Of a DNA stretch of 46,942 nucleotides, positions 28,046 to 38,147 are shown one piece after another. A program made the position numbers and the translations under genes. Location of the stretch: the NCBI GenBank assembly GCA_025359885.1, contig JANYDG010000059.1, positions 1 through 46,942 of the forward strand. The letters are read 5' to 3'. Source of the stretch: Acidobacteriota bacterium (GTDB taxonomy: Bacteria; Acidobacteriota; Terriglobia; Terriglobales; Acidobacteriaceae). The notes beneath the pieces were generated by a model, which saw only the letters and a program-made list of their open reading frames with translations, had not been told where the DNA came from and did not search any database. The stretch's first letter is position 1. The number at the start of each line of letters is the position of its first letter.

Positions 28046-28965
28046 GAGCAATGTCTGTCGAACTCACAACCGATGTGAAAGCTCTCATCCGCGAAGGCGC
28101 CGAGTTGACCGATCACGCCCTCGATGCCCTGATCCCGGCGGCAACCTCGATTCCGGCTTCAATCCACTCGGCCATGCGCCACTCGGTCTTCGCAGGCGGT
28201 AAGCGTCTTCGCCCGGTACTTGCCATGCAGGCCGCAGTCGCGGTTGCCGGAAAAGTGCCCACAGGCATCGTCCACCTCGGCGCTGCGATTGAGATGCTTC
28301 ACACCTATTCGCTCATCCACGATGACCTGCCAGCCCTCGACAACGACGACCTCCGCCGCGGCAAGCCTACCTGCCACGTCGCATACGGTGAAGCAATTGC
28401 CATCCTCGCCGGAGACGCGCTCCAGACGCAGGCTTACGAAGTTCTGGCTGGCCTGCCTTCGGTTTCTGCCTGCCCGCCAACAGCCACCGTTGAGATCATC
28501 CGACTCATCGCCCAGGCCACAGGTACTGTTGAGGGCATGATCAGCGGTCAGGTCCTCGACCTCGAAGGAGAGCACCAGAAGCCAACCCCCGCCCTTGTAG
28601 AAGCAATCCATCGTGCCAAAACCGGTGCACTTATCCGCGTAAGCGTCGTCACCGGCGGCCTTTTCGCCGGAGCCACCCCCGCCCAGGCCGCAGCGCTCGA
28701 CAACTTTGGCCGCAAAGCTGGCCTCGCTTTCCAGATCGTCGACGACATCCTCGACGTCACCCAGGATTCAGCCCAACTCGGCAAAACCGCAGGCAAAGAC
28801 CTCGCCAGCGACAAAGCTACCTGGCCCGCCGTCTTTGGCCTCGCGCAGAGTCAGCAGGATGCCGACCGCCTCATCCAGGAAGCATTTGCCGCGCTCGCCC
28901 CATTCGGTGCCCACGCCGAGGGCCTCAAGGCCGTCGCCCGCTTCCTCGTCGAACGGAAGAGCTAG
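28042..28965 (+). CDS. ispA: Farnesyl diphosphate synthase (polyprenyl synthetase)
   Basis: IspA condenses isopentenyl and dimethylallyl diphosphate to farnesyl diphosphate, the substrate of UppS. The 307-residue protein has the two Asp-rich motifs of trans-prenyltransferases: DDLPALDNDD with the following DLRRGKPTCH, and DDILDVTQD. FAGGKRLRPVL near the N-terminus binds the homoallylic substrate. The first motif with a DDxxxxD insertion fits the bacterial FPP synthase group. ATG 28042 overlaps the previous stop (ATGA); ATG 28051 is the other candidate, with no difference in function. Octaprenyl diphosphate synthase is less likely. Confidence 0.9.
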   Translation: MRAMSVELTTDVKALIREGAELTDHALDALIPAATSIPASIHSAMRHSVFAGGKRLRPVLAMQAAVAVAGKVPTGIVHLGAAIEMLHTYSLIHDDLPALDNDDLRRGKPTCHVAYGEAIAILAGDALQTQAYEVLAGLPSVSACPPTATVEIIRLIAQATGTVEGMISGQVLDLEGEHQKPTPALVEAIHRAKTGALIRVSVVTGGLFAGATPAQAAALDNFGRKAGLAFQIVDDILDVTQDSAQLGKTAGKDLASDKATWPAVFGLAQSQQDADRLIQEAFAALAPFGAHAEGLKAVARFLVERKS

Positions 28966-28967
28966 CC

Positions 28968-29309
28968 GTGGCACAACTCCCCGTGCTCACCAGTGAAGAC
29001 ATTTACACGGCTCTGCGGGATTGCTTCGACCCTGAGGTCAAACTCAATCTCGTCGATCTCGGCCTTGTTTACAACGTTACGACGGAGCCAGATCCTCACT
29101 CCACGCCAGCCTTCCCGCGCCAGCGCGTCACCGTCGCCATGACCCTCACTACCCCGCAGTGCCCGGCCAGCGGACTCATCTTCGAACAGGTCCACAACCG
29201 CCTTGCCAGCATCCAGCAAGTCAGTAAGGTTACAGTTGACCTGATCTGGGAACCCCGCTGGACGCCTCACCGCATCTCGCCGGCAGGCCGCCAGCAACTA
29301 GGCATTTAG
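28968..29309 (+). CDS. MIP18/DUF59 family Fe-S assembly protein
   Basis: A 113-residue protein of the DUF59 family (SufT, PaaD, MIP18), which act in iron-sulfur cluster assembly or in loading of target proteins. Key features are the helix EDIYTALRDCFDPEVKLNLVDLGLVY and the CPAS motif with a reactive cysteine in TTPQCPASGLIFE. Here DPE and NLVDLGLV fit the family consensus. The start is GTG 28968, with GGAAGAG about seven nucleotides upstream, two nucleotides after the ispA stop codon. No suf genes are nearby, and the client protein is unknown. Its stop overlaps the opposing gene by four bases. Confidence 0.87.
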   Translation: MAQLPVLTSEDIYTALRDCFDPEVKLNLVDLGLVYNVTTEPDPHSTPAFPRQRVTVAMTLTTPQCPASGLIFEQVHNRLASIQQVSKVTVDLIWEPRWTPHRISPAGRQQLGI

Positions 29310-30454
29310 GCCGGTTCAGCCACCACAGTCTTAGCAACTTTGGCTCGAGTCAGCCATCGCCCCAGCCGGATCGAAGGCTCTTCGACGAGCACATAAAACA
29401 CCTGTGCCAGCAGCAGCGATCCGAAGATCACAACCAGCGCCAAAAGATAAGAATTGACCTTGCCATAGAATAAGTGGAAAAGCGTTGCCAGCAGCACCAG
29501 GTGCGTCAGGTACAAGCTATAGGAAACTCGCCCCAGCCATTCAATTGGCTTAATCGATAGCGCATTACTGATATACGGGGCACCTACGCAGATTACAATC
29601 ACCATGAAAGCTCCCAGGCCTATCTCAATATCAACGCCTGACTCCTCCAGTCGCAGCGCTCCAAGCAACAGCAGAAACACCGCCCACCTGGGAATCCGCG
29701 CAATCCATCCGCGCAACACATCCATATTCTCCCGAGCCACAATCCCTGCAATAAAAAATGGAATGTAATACCCTGCATTCTCCAGCGCTTCAATCCAGTT
29801 CTTATTGAAAAAGGGCACATAGTTACCCTCGCGGATCACAATGTATTGAAAGAGAAATTGCATTCCCAGCGCCAGTACCGCTGCTATCTTTGTCCGTCCC
29901 TTCACGAGAAAATAAAGCACAGGAAAGATGAGCGAGATACGCAGTTCCACGACCAGGCTCCACAAGACATTGTTCAAGGACGAGTCCGCTTGAACTCCAG
30001 TCATCAACATGTGCCGGGCCACCAGGCCCCAGGTAAGTGGCTGGTTCCACAATACATCGTTAAACCAGCCACCAAGTTCCGGTATTCTTAGCGGTGCCAC
30101 CAGCAGATAAGCAAGCGCCGCAAAGGAAACCCCCGCGACACACGGCACCATCAGCCGGCAGACCCGCCGCACAAGATACGTTCCATAATTGAATCTCTTG
30201 CCAATCGAAATACTTAGCGCAAAGCCACTCAGTACAAAAAACAGCATGACCGCGCAGCGCCCATCGATCAGCAAACGCAGGGGCGTCTGGTGGATGACCC
30301 GCTCCAGGATCACGTTGTTACCGTCCGGGTCAAGGGTGTTATCCAGGTGATGAAATACAACCATCAGCGCCGCGATGCCGCGAAGAGAATCAAGCGAAGT
30401 TATCCGGGGAGCGCTAGCAGGCTTGATCAAAGTTGCCCCCGATAGCTCCGCCAT
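29306..30454 (-). CDS. Membrane acyltransferase (acyltransferase 3 family)
   Basis: A 382-residue polytopic inner-membrane protein with about ten hydrophobic helices. It begins with SLDSLRGIAALMVVFHHLDNT, which carries the conserved LRGIAALMVVxHH motif of O-acyltransferases that modify surface polysaccharides or lipids. Further conserved parts are VMLFFVLSGFALS and a C-terminal SYSLYLTHLV helix. It has lower GC in places than its neighbours, which might reflect transfer. The substrate is unknown. It converges with the DUF59 gene with a four-base overlap of the two stop regions. Confidence 0.88.
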   Translation of the reverse strand: MAELSGATLIKPASAPRITSLDSLRGIAALMVVFHHLDNTLDPDGNNVILERVIHQTPLRLLIDGRCAVMLFFVLSGFALSISIGKRFNYGTYLVRRVCRLMVPCVAGVSFAALAYLLVAPLRIPELGGWFNDVLWNQPLTWGLVARHMLMTGVQADSSLNNVLWSLVVELRISLIFPVLYFLVKGRTKIAAVLALGMQFLFQYIVIREGNYVPFFNKNWIEALENAGYYIPFFIAGIVARENMDVLRGWIARIPRWAVFLLLLGALRLEESGVDIEIGLGAFMVIVICVGAPYISNALSIKPIEWLGRVSYSLYLTHLVLLATLFHLFYGKVNSYLLALVVIFGSLLLAQVFYVLVEEPSIRLGRWLTRAKVAKTVVAEPA

Positions 30455-30655
30455 CTCTACCTATCCTCACTTCAAATCACGATCAATTCCAGGTAAAGGC
30501 AGTCTCACGATGAATTGGAAACATGGACCGCTAAACTACGCTGGATCCTATCGACAATCTGCGTACCCTCAGTCTCCCATGAACTTAGGCCCGGAGCAAG
30601 GAATCAAAGTATGTAGTTCGATGACACGAACGCGGAATGGACCAGCCCGGAACCT

Positions 30656-31030
30656 CTACCTGCGCAACAAGCCCTGAATCTTCTTGCCCTGCAACGCAGC
30701 CTCACCCATATAGCCTTCAACCTTGTCGAGAAAAACCTGAGCTTCTTGCAGGTATCCGGGCAGATTCTTCCACCATGTCTCAACCGCATCTTGCTGCTCA
30801 AGCAGCGCCAGCGCCGTTCCAGTCGCTGCCACAGCCAGACCTGCCCGCTTATGCCCAGCCACCATGAGCGCGCCACCCGCCACCAGGGTCGCAGCAGCGA
30901 CCCAACTCGCCCAATCCTGTCCGGCCAGTTCCGGCTTTCCATTCGAGGCCACCCCGACAACTGACACTTCGCCGTACCCTGAGTTGAATGACTCAGCCTT
31001 GCCCTGCTGTGAAATCGGAACTGCTACCAT
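30656..31030 (-). CDS. Small membrane protein, unknown
   Basis: A 124-residue product with one clear hydrophobic hairpin (roughly residues 42-76, SWVAAATLVAGGALMVAGHKRAGLAVAATGTAL) and a charged C-terminal helix (VETWWKNLPGYLQEAQVFLDKVEGYM). The start is ATG 31030, chosen because GGAG lies about eight nucleotides before it; the open frame extends to 31072. No family was recognised. It is downstream of the next listed small gene on the same strand, 48 nt apart, so the two are probably co-expressed. Confidence 0.65.
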   Translation of the reverse strand: MVAVPISQQGKAESFNSGYGEVSVVGVASNGKPELAGQDWASWVAAATLVAGGALMVAGHKRAGLAVAATGTALALLEQQDAVETWWKNLPGYLQEAQVFLDKVEGYMGEAALQGKKIQGLLRR

Positions 31031-31078
31031 TACGCTCTCCTTCTTCCGTCTGCGTGCCCAAGCGGCCCGCATTTTTGG

Positions 31079-31390
31079 CTAGTCAAGATCAAATTCCCTC
31101 AGCGGCCTGCCTTCAGGAGCATCCTTTGCCTTGCGCATCGCTTCCGCAAACCTCTTCTCCAAAAGGTCTTCCTTGTTCTTCTCCGCTTCCATGGACTGCC
31201 GAAAGATGGATTCCTTCCGCTCGTCCTGCTCCCGCATTGCCTGCGCCGCCGTCGCCAGGTCCTCAAACGTCCGTTTGCGCGGCGCGGCCGTGTGGCTTAT
31301 CAGCGCCCCTGTCTCCGCATCAATCCGCAAAACGGCATTGCAATCCGGGCACGCTACCTCAAAAACTCGATCTGTCCTTCGTCCAGCCAT
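31079..31390 (-). CDS. Small protein with single CxxC and coiled coil
   Basis: A 103-residue protein starting from ATG 31390 with GGAGG five nucleotides upstream. The N-terminus has FEVACPDCNAVLRIDAETG, half of a zinc ribbon, and the rest (residues 45-90) is a charged, probably coiled-coil helix (AMREQDERKESIFRQSMEAEKN). Metal binding would need dimerisation. No function is assigned. It forms a short unit with the membrane protein at 30656-31030. Confidence 0.7.
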   Translation of the reverse strand: MAGRRTDRVFEVACPDCNAVLRIDAETGALISHTAAPRKRTFEDLATAAQAMREQDERKESIFRQSMEAEKNKEDLLEKRFAEAMRKAKDAPEGRPLREFDLD

Positions 31391-31527
31391 CGCTACCTCC
31401 GATTGTAGGGGCTACAATCCAACCGTGTCGCCCCGCTTTTCCCCAATTTCACCGGGTACCCGTTATACATCTGGTTACGGCCCAAGGGGGAGAAATAGTT
31501 GCTTCGTATCCGGTTTCACATCCAAAC

Positions 31528-31560
31528 CAAAAGGAGTTTCCACCGTTTCGGTAGAAACCC
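31528..31560 (-). terminator. Terminator-like hairpin after atpC
   Basis: A 10-bp stem with one mismatch (gtttccaccg at 31536-31545 with cggtagaaac at 31549-31558) and a 3-nt loop lies just beyond the atpC stop codon. On the minus strand it is followed by CTCCTTTTGG, which has a short T run. It should end the ATP synthase transcript. Confidence 0.6.
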
Positions 31561-31599
31561 CCATTTGCCTATCCCGTTCTTTTTTGCTTCTGTGCAGCC

Positions 31600-32022
31600 C
31601 TACGCCTTGCTTCCCGCGCTCGCCAGCTTCGCATCAGCCTCGTTGATCACATGCTCAGCTTCAGTGTATTTCTCCTCGCTGTCGCCGGCCTGGCTCCAAA
31701 GCACCTCGCCATGTTCACGCTGCTCCTTGGCCCGCGGAACGTCGATTGCCGAGGGAATCAGCGCATCATTGGCCAGGATCGTCACTCGGTCCGGTAACAC
31801 TTCCACAAAACCCCAACTGACGTTGTAGCGCGTCACTTCAGTGCCGTCCAGCCCATGAAACGTCACATCGCCGGCACCCAGTTCCGCCATCAGCGGCGCA
31901 TGGCCGTAAAGCACTTCCATGTAGCCAGATGTCGCTGGCAACTCCACTGCATCTGCAGTATCGTCCACCAACACCTTTTCCGGCGTCACCAGCCGCACTC
32001 GAATTTTGCTTGCCTCAGCCAT
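31600..32022 (-). CDS. atpC: ATP synthase F1 epsilon subunit
   Basis: The epsilon subunit links the rotor to the F1 head and inhibits ATP hydrolysis. The 140-residue sequence has the N-terminal beta sandwich with VRLVTPEKVLVDD, GYMEVLYGHAPLMAELG and VSWGFVEVLPDRVTILA, then a helical hairpin. It is the last gene of the ATP synthase operon. The 69-nt gap after atpD contains a hairpin-forming inverted repeat. Confidence 0.95.
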   Translation of the reverse strand: MAEASKIRVRLVTPEKVLVDDTADAVELPATSGYMEVLYGHAPLMAELGAGDVTFHGLDGTEVTRYNVSWGFVEVLPDRVTILANDALIPSAIDVPRAKEQREHGEVLWSQAGDSEEKYTEAEHVINEADAKLASAGSKA

Positions 32023-32040
32023 AAGAGCCTCTCAGTGGTG

Positions 32041-32087
32041 AGTGTGAAGTGGGAAAAACTTGCAGTCACACTCCACACTTCACACTT
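32041..32087 (-). repeat. Inverted repeat with CACACTT heptamers between atpD and atpC
   Basis: An 11-bp perfect inverted repeat pairs agtgtgaagtg (32041-32051) with cacttcacact (32076-32086), with a 24-nt loop. The right arm contains two exact CACACTT heptamers at 32074-32087. Confidence 0.75.
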
Positions 32088-32091
32088 GTCT

Positions 32092-33558
<1,467 letters not shown>

Positions 33559-33568
33559 TCAAAACCTT

Positions 33569-33602
33569 GGGTGCCCCATATCTCGCATTTGAGACATGAT
33601 AT
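33569..33602 (-). repeat. REP-like repeat between atpG and atpD
   Basis: A diverged copy of the element that begins GGGTGCCCCA and contains an inverted TCTCG...GAGA core. Related copies are at 34721-34753, 34775-34792 and 36408-36440. Confidence 0.6.
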
Positions 33603-33608
33603 GCAGCG

Positions 33609-34694
33609 TTAAACCGCCGCCGCCCCGCTCACAATCTCGATGATTTCCTTGGTAATTGCAGCCTGCCGCAAGCGGTTCATCTGCAGGGTGTAGCTGTCAA
33701 TCATGTCACTCGCATTGTTGGTCGCTGAATCCATTGCCGTCATACGCGCCGCATGCTCCGCCGCTACCGACTCCGCCAGCGCATGAAACAGCATCGACGC
33801 CACATATTTTGGAAGCAGTCCATTCAAGAGTTCCTCGGCCGGCTCATCGTAGATGTAGTCAACTTCAGCGGTACCAAACTTCTTTGCCTCGGTATCCGCC
33901 TCGACCGTATCTTCCGCTTTCAGCGAGATTCCTGCCGAAATCGCCGCCTCGGCCGCCGCTTCGCGCTCTTCCCGGGTCGGCTCGATCGCGCCCGTAACCT
34001 GCTGATTGCCGATTTCAAACAGGGGCAGCAAACGCTCCACCACAACCCGTTGCTGAATCACTGACTTGAACTCGTTGTACACCAGGTAGCAGGCGTCAAT
34101 TTCTTCATGCACAAAGCGCGCAATCACGTCCTTGGCAAGCTCAAACACGTTCTCTGCGTTCAGCTTTTCCAGCATTCCAACATGGTCGCCAACCACCTCA
34201 ATCGCAGCTTTTCGCTCGCGCCGTGAGATCGTCATCGGCTCAAGATCCGCCGGATTCTCCGCCGTCTGCTCTATCCGCACAGCCGCCGGGTACCGCCGGC
34301 GAAACTGATCTGTCGCCTTGCGCCCAATGGCTTCGAGATCAAATTCCTTGTCTTCATTCGCTCCAAGAAACTGGTATGCCGCCTTCAAAATATTGCCGTT
34401 GAACGCGCCAGCAAACCCACGGTCTCCGCTCACCACAATCAGCAAAATCTTCTTTTCCGGTCGAGCCATAAAGAGCGGATGCCGCAGATTCCCCGTCGCC
34501 GGATCAATCACCTCCGTGCGACGAATCAGGCTTGTCAGCACGCTCGTGATCATCTGCGCGTAAGGCCTGGCCGCCATCGCCCGCGCCTGCGCGCGACGCA
34601 GACGTGCCGCCGAAACCATTTTCATGGCCTTGGTTATCTGCCGCGTGCTCTTCACGCTGCGGATGCGTCGCCTTAGATCGAGTACACTCGCCAT
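33609..34694 (-). CDS. atpG: ATP synthase F1 gamma subunit, extended
   Basis: The central rotor shaft. The conserved N-terminal helix (DLRRRIRSVKSTRQITKAMKMVSAARL) and C-terminal helix (MDSATNNASDMIDSYTLQMNRLRQA) are present, so function should be normal. At 361 residues it is about 70 longer than the E. coli protein (287). The extra length is mostly an acidic, alanine-rich stretch at about residues 228-280, before YIYDEPAEELL. That region projects from the globular domain in other gamma subunits and is known to vary. The start is ATG 34694, 133 nt after atpA, and the gap has two REP-like motifs. Confidence 0.94.
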   Translation of the reverse strand: MASVLDLRRRIRSVKSTRQITKAMKMVSAARLRRAQARAMAARPYAQMITSVLTSLIRRTEVIDPATGNLRHPLFMARPEKKILLIVVSGDRGFAGAFNGNILKAAYQFLGANEDKEFDLEAIGRKATDQFRRRYPAAVRIEQTAENPADLEPMTISRRERKAAIEVVGDHVGMLEKLNAENVFELAKDVIARFVHEEIDACYLVYNEFKSVIQQRVVVERLLPLFEIGNQQVTGAIEPTREEREAAAEAAISAGISLKAEDTVEADTEAKKFGTAEVDYIYDEPAEELLNGLLPKYVASMLFHALAESVAAEHAARMTAMDSATNNASDMIDSYTLQMNRLRQAAITKEIIEIVSGAAAV

Positions 34695-34720
34695 CGCCTA
34701 GTCCGTTCCTTCACTGCCTT

Positions 34721-34792
34721 GGGTGCCCCACATCTCGCCTTTAAGATGTGGGCTTCCACTGATCCAACAAATCTGGGTGCCCCAGCCTCGCC
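34721..34792 (-). repeat. REP-like repeats between atpA and atpG
   Basis: One full copy lies at 34721-34753, with arms CCCACATCT and AGATGTGGG. A partial second copy, gggtgccccagcctcgcc, is at 34775-34792. On the minus strand the full copy folds as a hairpin. Confidence 0.75.
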
Positions 34793-34827
34793 GCGCCTAT
34801 GTCTTTGCGGCCAAGGTGAGATACCAA

Positions 34828-36354
34828 CTACTTCGCCGTCAACGTCGCCTGAAAGTTCGCCAGATACTCCTTCAGCGCCGCATGCAGCCGTCCCTTGATG
34901 TCGTCGTCTAACTGCTTCTTCTTGGTCAGGTCGTCAATCAGCGCCGTCTGCGCCGAAGCCAGGTACGGATAAAGCCCATCTTCAAATCCGCGAATCTGCG
35001 ATACCTGCAGCGAATCCAGATACCCCTGCGTACCCGCAAACAACATCACGACCTGCTGCTGCCAGGTCAATGGCTGGAACTGCGGCTGCTTCAACAACTC
35101 CGTCAACCGCTGGCCGCGGCTCAACTGCCTTTGCGTCGCCGGATCCAGATCTGAACCGAACTGCGCAAACGCCGCCAGCTCGCGATACTGCGCCAGGTCC
35201 AACTTCAGCGTCGAGCCAACCTGCTTGGTCGCCTTGATTGCCGCCGAAAATCCAACACGGCTAACCGACAAACCTACGTTTACCGCTGGCCGAATGCCCG
35301 AGTTGAACAAGTCGGTTTCGAGGAAGATCTGCCCGTCCGTAATCGAAATCACGTTGGTCGGAATGTAGGCCGAGACGTCGCCCGCCTGCGTTTCAACAAT
35401 CGGGAGAGCCGTCAACGAACCCGAGCCATTCTTCTCGCTCACCTTCGCCGAACGCTCCAGCAATCGCGAGTGAAGATAGAACACGTCGCCCGGATACGCT
35501 TCGCGACCTGGTGGACGGCGCAGCAGCAGCGAAATTTCACGGTACGCCATGGCGTGCTTTGATAGATCGTCGTAAATCACCAGCGCGTGACGGCCCGAAT
35601 CGCGGAAGAACTCACCGAGCGCGGTCGCCGTATACGGTGCGAGATACAGCAGCGGCGCAGGCTCTGAAGCGGAAGCTGCAACGATGATCGTGTGCCCCAT
35701 CGCGCCCGCTTCGGTCAGCGTCTGTACCACCTGGGCAATCGATGAACGCTTTTGCCCAATCGCGCAATAGATGCAGATCAGGTTGTTCTTCGCGTTGTTG
35801 ATAATCGTGTCCAGCGCAACGGCAGTCTTGCCCGTCTGGCGGTCGCCAATAATCAGCTCGCGCTGGCCACGGCCAATCGGAATCATCGAGTCAATCGCCT
35901 TGATGCCCGTCGCCATCGGCTCACGCACCGGCTGCCGGTCAATGATACCCGGCGCCAGGCGCTCCACGGGTAGTGTCTGGGTGGTCGCGATCGGCCCCTT
36001 GCCGTCAATCGGTTCGCCCAGGGCATTTACTACGCGGCCAATCATCGCTTCGCCCACCGGCACACTGAGAATCTTGCCTGTCCGCTTGACTTCATCGCCT
36101 TCAGACAATTCCGTATAGTCGCCAAGCAGCACCGCGCCCACCTGGTCTTCCTCCAGGCTCATCGCCAGGCCGGCAATACCATGCGGAAACGACAGCAACT
36201 CGCCCGCCATCGCCTTGTCCAAACCATGCAGGCGAGCGATACCGTCGCCCAGCGAAATGATCGTGCCTACCTCATCGACCCGCACTTTCGAGTCGTAATT
36301 CGCGATTTGCTCGCGGAGAATCTGCGAAATCTCGTCTGCCTGTATCTGAGCCAT
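34828..36354 (-). CDS. atpA: ATP synthase F1 alpha subunit
   Basis: The non-catalytic nucleotide-binding subunit of F1. From ATG 36354 it is 508 residues, starting [17 protein letters not shown], the usual beginning. The P-loop is GDRQTGKT, and the signature is [13 protein letters not shown]. The 66 nt of open frame upstream contain part of a REP-like element and are not coding. It follows atpH across a 106-nt gap. Confidence 0.97.
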   Translation of the reverse strand: MAQIQADEISQILREQIANYDSKVRVDEVGTIISLGDGIARLHGLDKAMAGELLSFPHGIAGLAMSLEEDQVGAVLLGDYTELSEGDEVKRTGKILSVPVGEAMIGRVVNALGEPIDGKGPIATTQTLPVERLAPGIIDRQPVREPMATGIKAIDSMIPIGRGQRELIIGDRQTGKTAVALDTIINNAKNNLICIYCAIGQKRSSIAQVVQTLTEAGAMGHTIIVAASASEPAPLLYLAPYTATALGEFFRDSGRHALVIYDDLSKHAMAYREISLLLRRPPGREAYPGDVFYLHSRLLERSAKVSEKNGSGSLTALPIVETQAGDVSAYIPTNVISITDGQIFLETDLFNSGIRPAVNVGLSVSRVGFSAAIKATKQVGSTLKLDLAQYRELAAFAQFGSDLDPATQRQLSRGQRLTELLKQPQFQPLTWQQQVVMLFAGTQGYLDSLQVSQIRGFEDGLYPYLASAQTALIDDLTKKKQLDDDIKGRLHAALKEYLANFQATLTAK

Positions 36355-36407
36355 GCCTGCTATTCCTATCTTTCCGTAATCCGTATCTTCAACAAACGTA
36401 GAGTGCT

Positions 36408-36440
36408 GGGTGCCCCACATCTCGCCTTTGAGAGGTGGGA
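36408..36440 (-). repeat. REP-like repeat between atpH and atpA
   Basis: A copy of the same element as at 34721-34753: arms CCCACATCTC and GAGAGGTGGG around a six-base centre. It forms a strong hairpin in the mRNA. Confidence 0.75.
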
Positions 36441-36460
36441 TTCCGCCCTATGAAACATCC

Positions 36461-36997
36461 CTACGCGCTCAAAACTTCCTTCAACCGCTCAACCCGTCCC
36501 AGCACTGAGCCGTCATACACCGTCGAACCAATTCTCACCACCACGCCACCCAGAATCGAAGCATCCAGCTTGAAACTCGCCTCAACCCTGCCTTGCGCCA
36601 GCTCCGTCACATGCTTCAACAGCGCTGCCTTGTCTTCGGCTGAAAGTTCCCGCGCCGTTGTTACCTCAGCCTGGTGCACGCCCATGCGTTCCTGCAATTC
36701 CTTGTGATACTCCGCCACGACCTCGTGGATTGCCCCCATGCGCCCGTGATCGGTCAGCACAGCCAGCAGATTTCGTACCTGCGGAGCCAGTCCCAGCTTG
36801 GTCTTGAGCGCGTCCAGCACCGCGAGCTTCTGCGTCGATGGCACCGAAGGATCTCCAAAAACCTCGCGCAACTGAGCGCTCGCGTCCCAGGTTGCCAGAA
36901 AATCTTTCAGCTGACGATCCACTTCCGCTGCGCCCAGGTGAAACTGCGCCACCACGTCGGCAAACGCCCGCGCGTATCGTGAAACAAAGGCTGCCAT
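36461..36997 (-). CDS. atpH: ATP synthase F1 delta subunit
   Basis: Delta anchors the peripheral stalk to the F1 head. The 178-residue sequence fits the OSCP/delta family: N-terminal helix FVSRYARAFADVV, central helices, and the C-terminal signature VEASFKLDASILGGVVVRIGSTVYDGSVLGRVERL. The atpF stop overlaps its start (TGATG), so translation is coupled. Confidence 0.93.
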   Translation of the reverse strand: MAAFVSRYARAFADVVAQFHLGAAEVDRQLKDFLATWDASAQLREVFGDPSVPSTQKLAVLDALKTKLGLAPQVRNLLAVLTDHGRMGAIHEVVAEYHKELQERMGVHQAEVTTARELSAEDKAALLKHVTELAQGRVEASFKLDASILGGVVVRIGSTVYDGSVLGRVERLKEVLSA

Positions 36998-37692
36998 CAG
37001 TTCCTACCTGCCTTGCCTTGCGTAGAGAGGCTGTCGCTCGCAAATTCCGCAAACAGCGCCCGGTCCGTTTCCGCATTCAGGGTCAACCGCGTCATCGCGC
37101 GCTCAATCGCCAGGTCTGCGGCATATTGTTTTAGTCCCCGCTGGGCAAGCGCCCCGGCCACGGCAATCTCCTGCTCAGCCGCTGCCACAATCCGCGCACT
37201 CTCTTCGCCAAGGTTCGCCTTGATGCGCACTTCATCGTCGCGCATCTCCTCTTCGACCTGCATCCGAATCACGTTGATCTCGGCATCCAGCCCGGCCAGC
37301 TTGGCCTCAACCGCACTCAGCCGCGCGTTCGCGTCCGCCGTCGCCGTCCGCGCTGTCTCCAGTTCGATGCTCAGGGTCTCGGTCCGCTTCTTGAAGACTT
37401 TAGGCAGAATCTTGACAAGAGGAATCCCCACCGCCAGCAGAATCACAGCAAAATTGATGACTTCAAGAGCCTTGGCCGTCGTCTCGACGTCCACATTCAC
37501 CAGCTTTGAAAGCCACTGCACCGTTGCGGAATGCCGGTAAATATTCTGCTCATCAGACTCGGATTTCTTTACTTCCTTCTGCACGGTCGCCTGCGCGACA
37601 AGTTCAATCGGCGCAGCGGCAACTCCGAAAAAGAGAACGGAAAGCAATGTCCAGGAAAATAAACGGCGTGCAATCTGTCTTGTGGAAATCAA
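36997..37692 (-). CDS. atpF: ATP synthase Fo b subunit with signal-peptide-like extension
   Basis: A peripheral stalk subunit. The 231-residue protein differs from the usual b subunit of about 160 residues: it begins with a signal-peptide-like segment (ARRLFSWTLLSVLFFGVAAAP), a polar region of about 45 residues, then a second hydrophobic segment (VINFAVILLAVGIPLVKIL) and the long charged coiled coil typical of b. It overlaps the b' gene by four bases and atpH by one. An export signal or two-pass topology is inferred; the family call is from context, the helix and length. Confidence 0.87.
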   Translation of the reverse strand: MISTRQIARRLFSWTLLSVLFFGVAAAPIELVAQATVQKEVKKSESDEQNIYRHSATVQWLSKLVNVDVETTAKALEVINFAVILLAVGIPLVKILPKVFKKRTETLSIELETARTATADANARLSAVEAKLAGLDAEINVIRMQVEEEMRDDEVRIKANLGEESARIVAAAEQEIAVAGALAQRGLKQYAADLAIERAMTRLTLNAETDRALFAEFASDSLSTQGKAGRN

Positions 37693-38147
37693 CGGGAACC
37701 CCCGGCAGTCGCAGGCATCACCGCGCGAACCACCTGTTCGGCCAACTGGTCAGCGCCAGCGAGCAGCGTCTTCCGCGCCACATCTGCTTCAGTAAGCAAT
37801 CCAGCTTTTGCGGTCGCCACCCGCTCTCCGGTAGCTTTGCGGGCCGTTTCAAGGGCCGCATAGCGCTCCTGCGCCCATATCTGCAACCGCTGCTCCCGCA
37901 CCTTGAAGACTTCCGCGCGCGCCAGTCGAAGCCGGTTCGCATAGTCCGCCGTCTTGGCCTCGGCCGCGGCAATCGCCTTTTGCGCGTCTTCCATAGCTCC
38001 CAAAGTGCGAGCCCTGCGCTCAGCCAGGGTCCGGCTTAACGGCCCTTGCACAAGCAACTGATAGCTCGCTACAAGAACAATAAACAGAATCACCGTTGGC
38101 ACTGAACCAATCAGCAAAGTCACGACTTGTTGGATGATTTCTTGCAT
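37689..38147 (-). CDS. ATP synthase Fo b'-type subunit
   Basis: A second peripheral stalk subunit, 152 residues from ATG 38147. It has one N-terminal membrane helix (VPTVILFIVLVASYQLLV) and then a long alanine- and arginine-rich coiled coil. It is the first ATP synthase gene of the operon, overlapping atpF by four bases. The frame is open for 26 codons upstream, without a ribosome binding site or conserved sequence. Two different b-like genes in tandem suggest a b-b' heterodimeric stalk, as in photosynthetic bacteria. Confidence 0.85.
   Translation of the reverse strand: MQEIIQQVVTLLIGSVPTVILFIVLVASYQLLVQGPLSRTLAERRARTLGAMEDAQKAIAAAEAKTADYANRLRLARAEVFKVREQRLQIWAQERYAALETARKATGERVATAKAGLLTEADVARKTLLAGADQLAEQVVRAVMPATAGGSR

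Noticed and set aside
30455..30655. Short plus-strand frames upstream of the acyltransferase gene
   Set aside because: No coding signal or ribosome binding site; this is probably the leader and promoter region of the acyltransferase gene.
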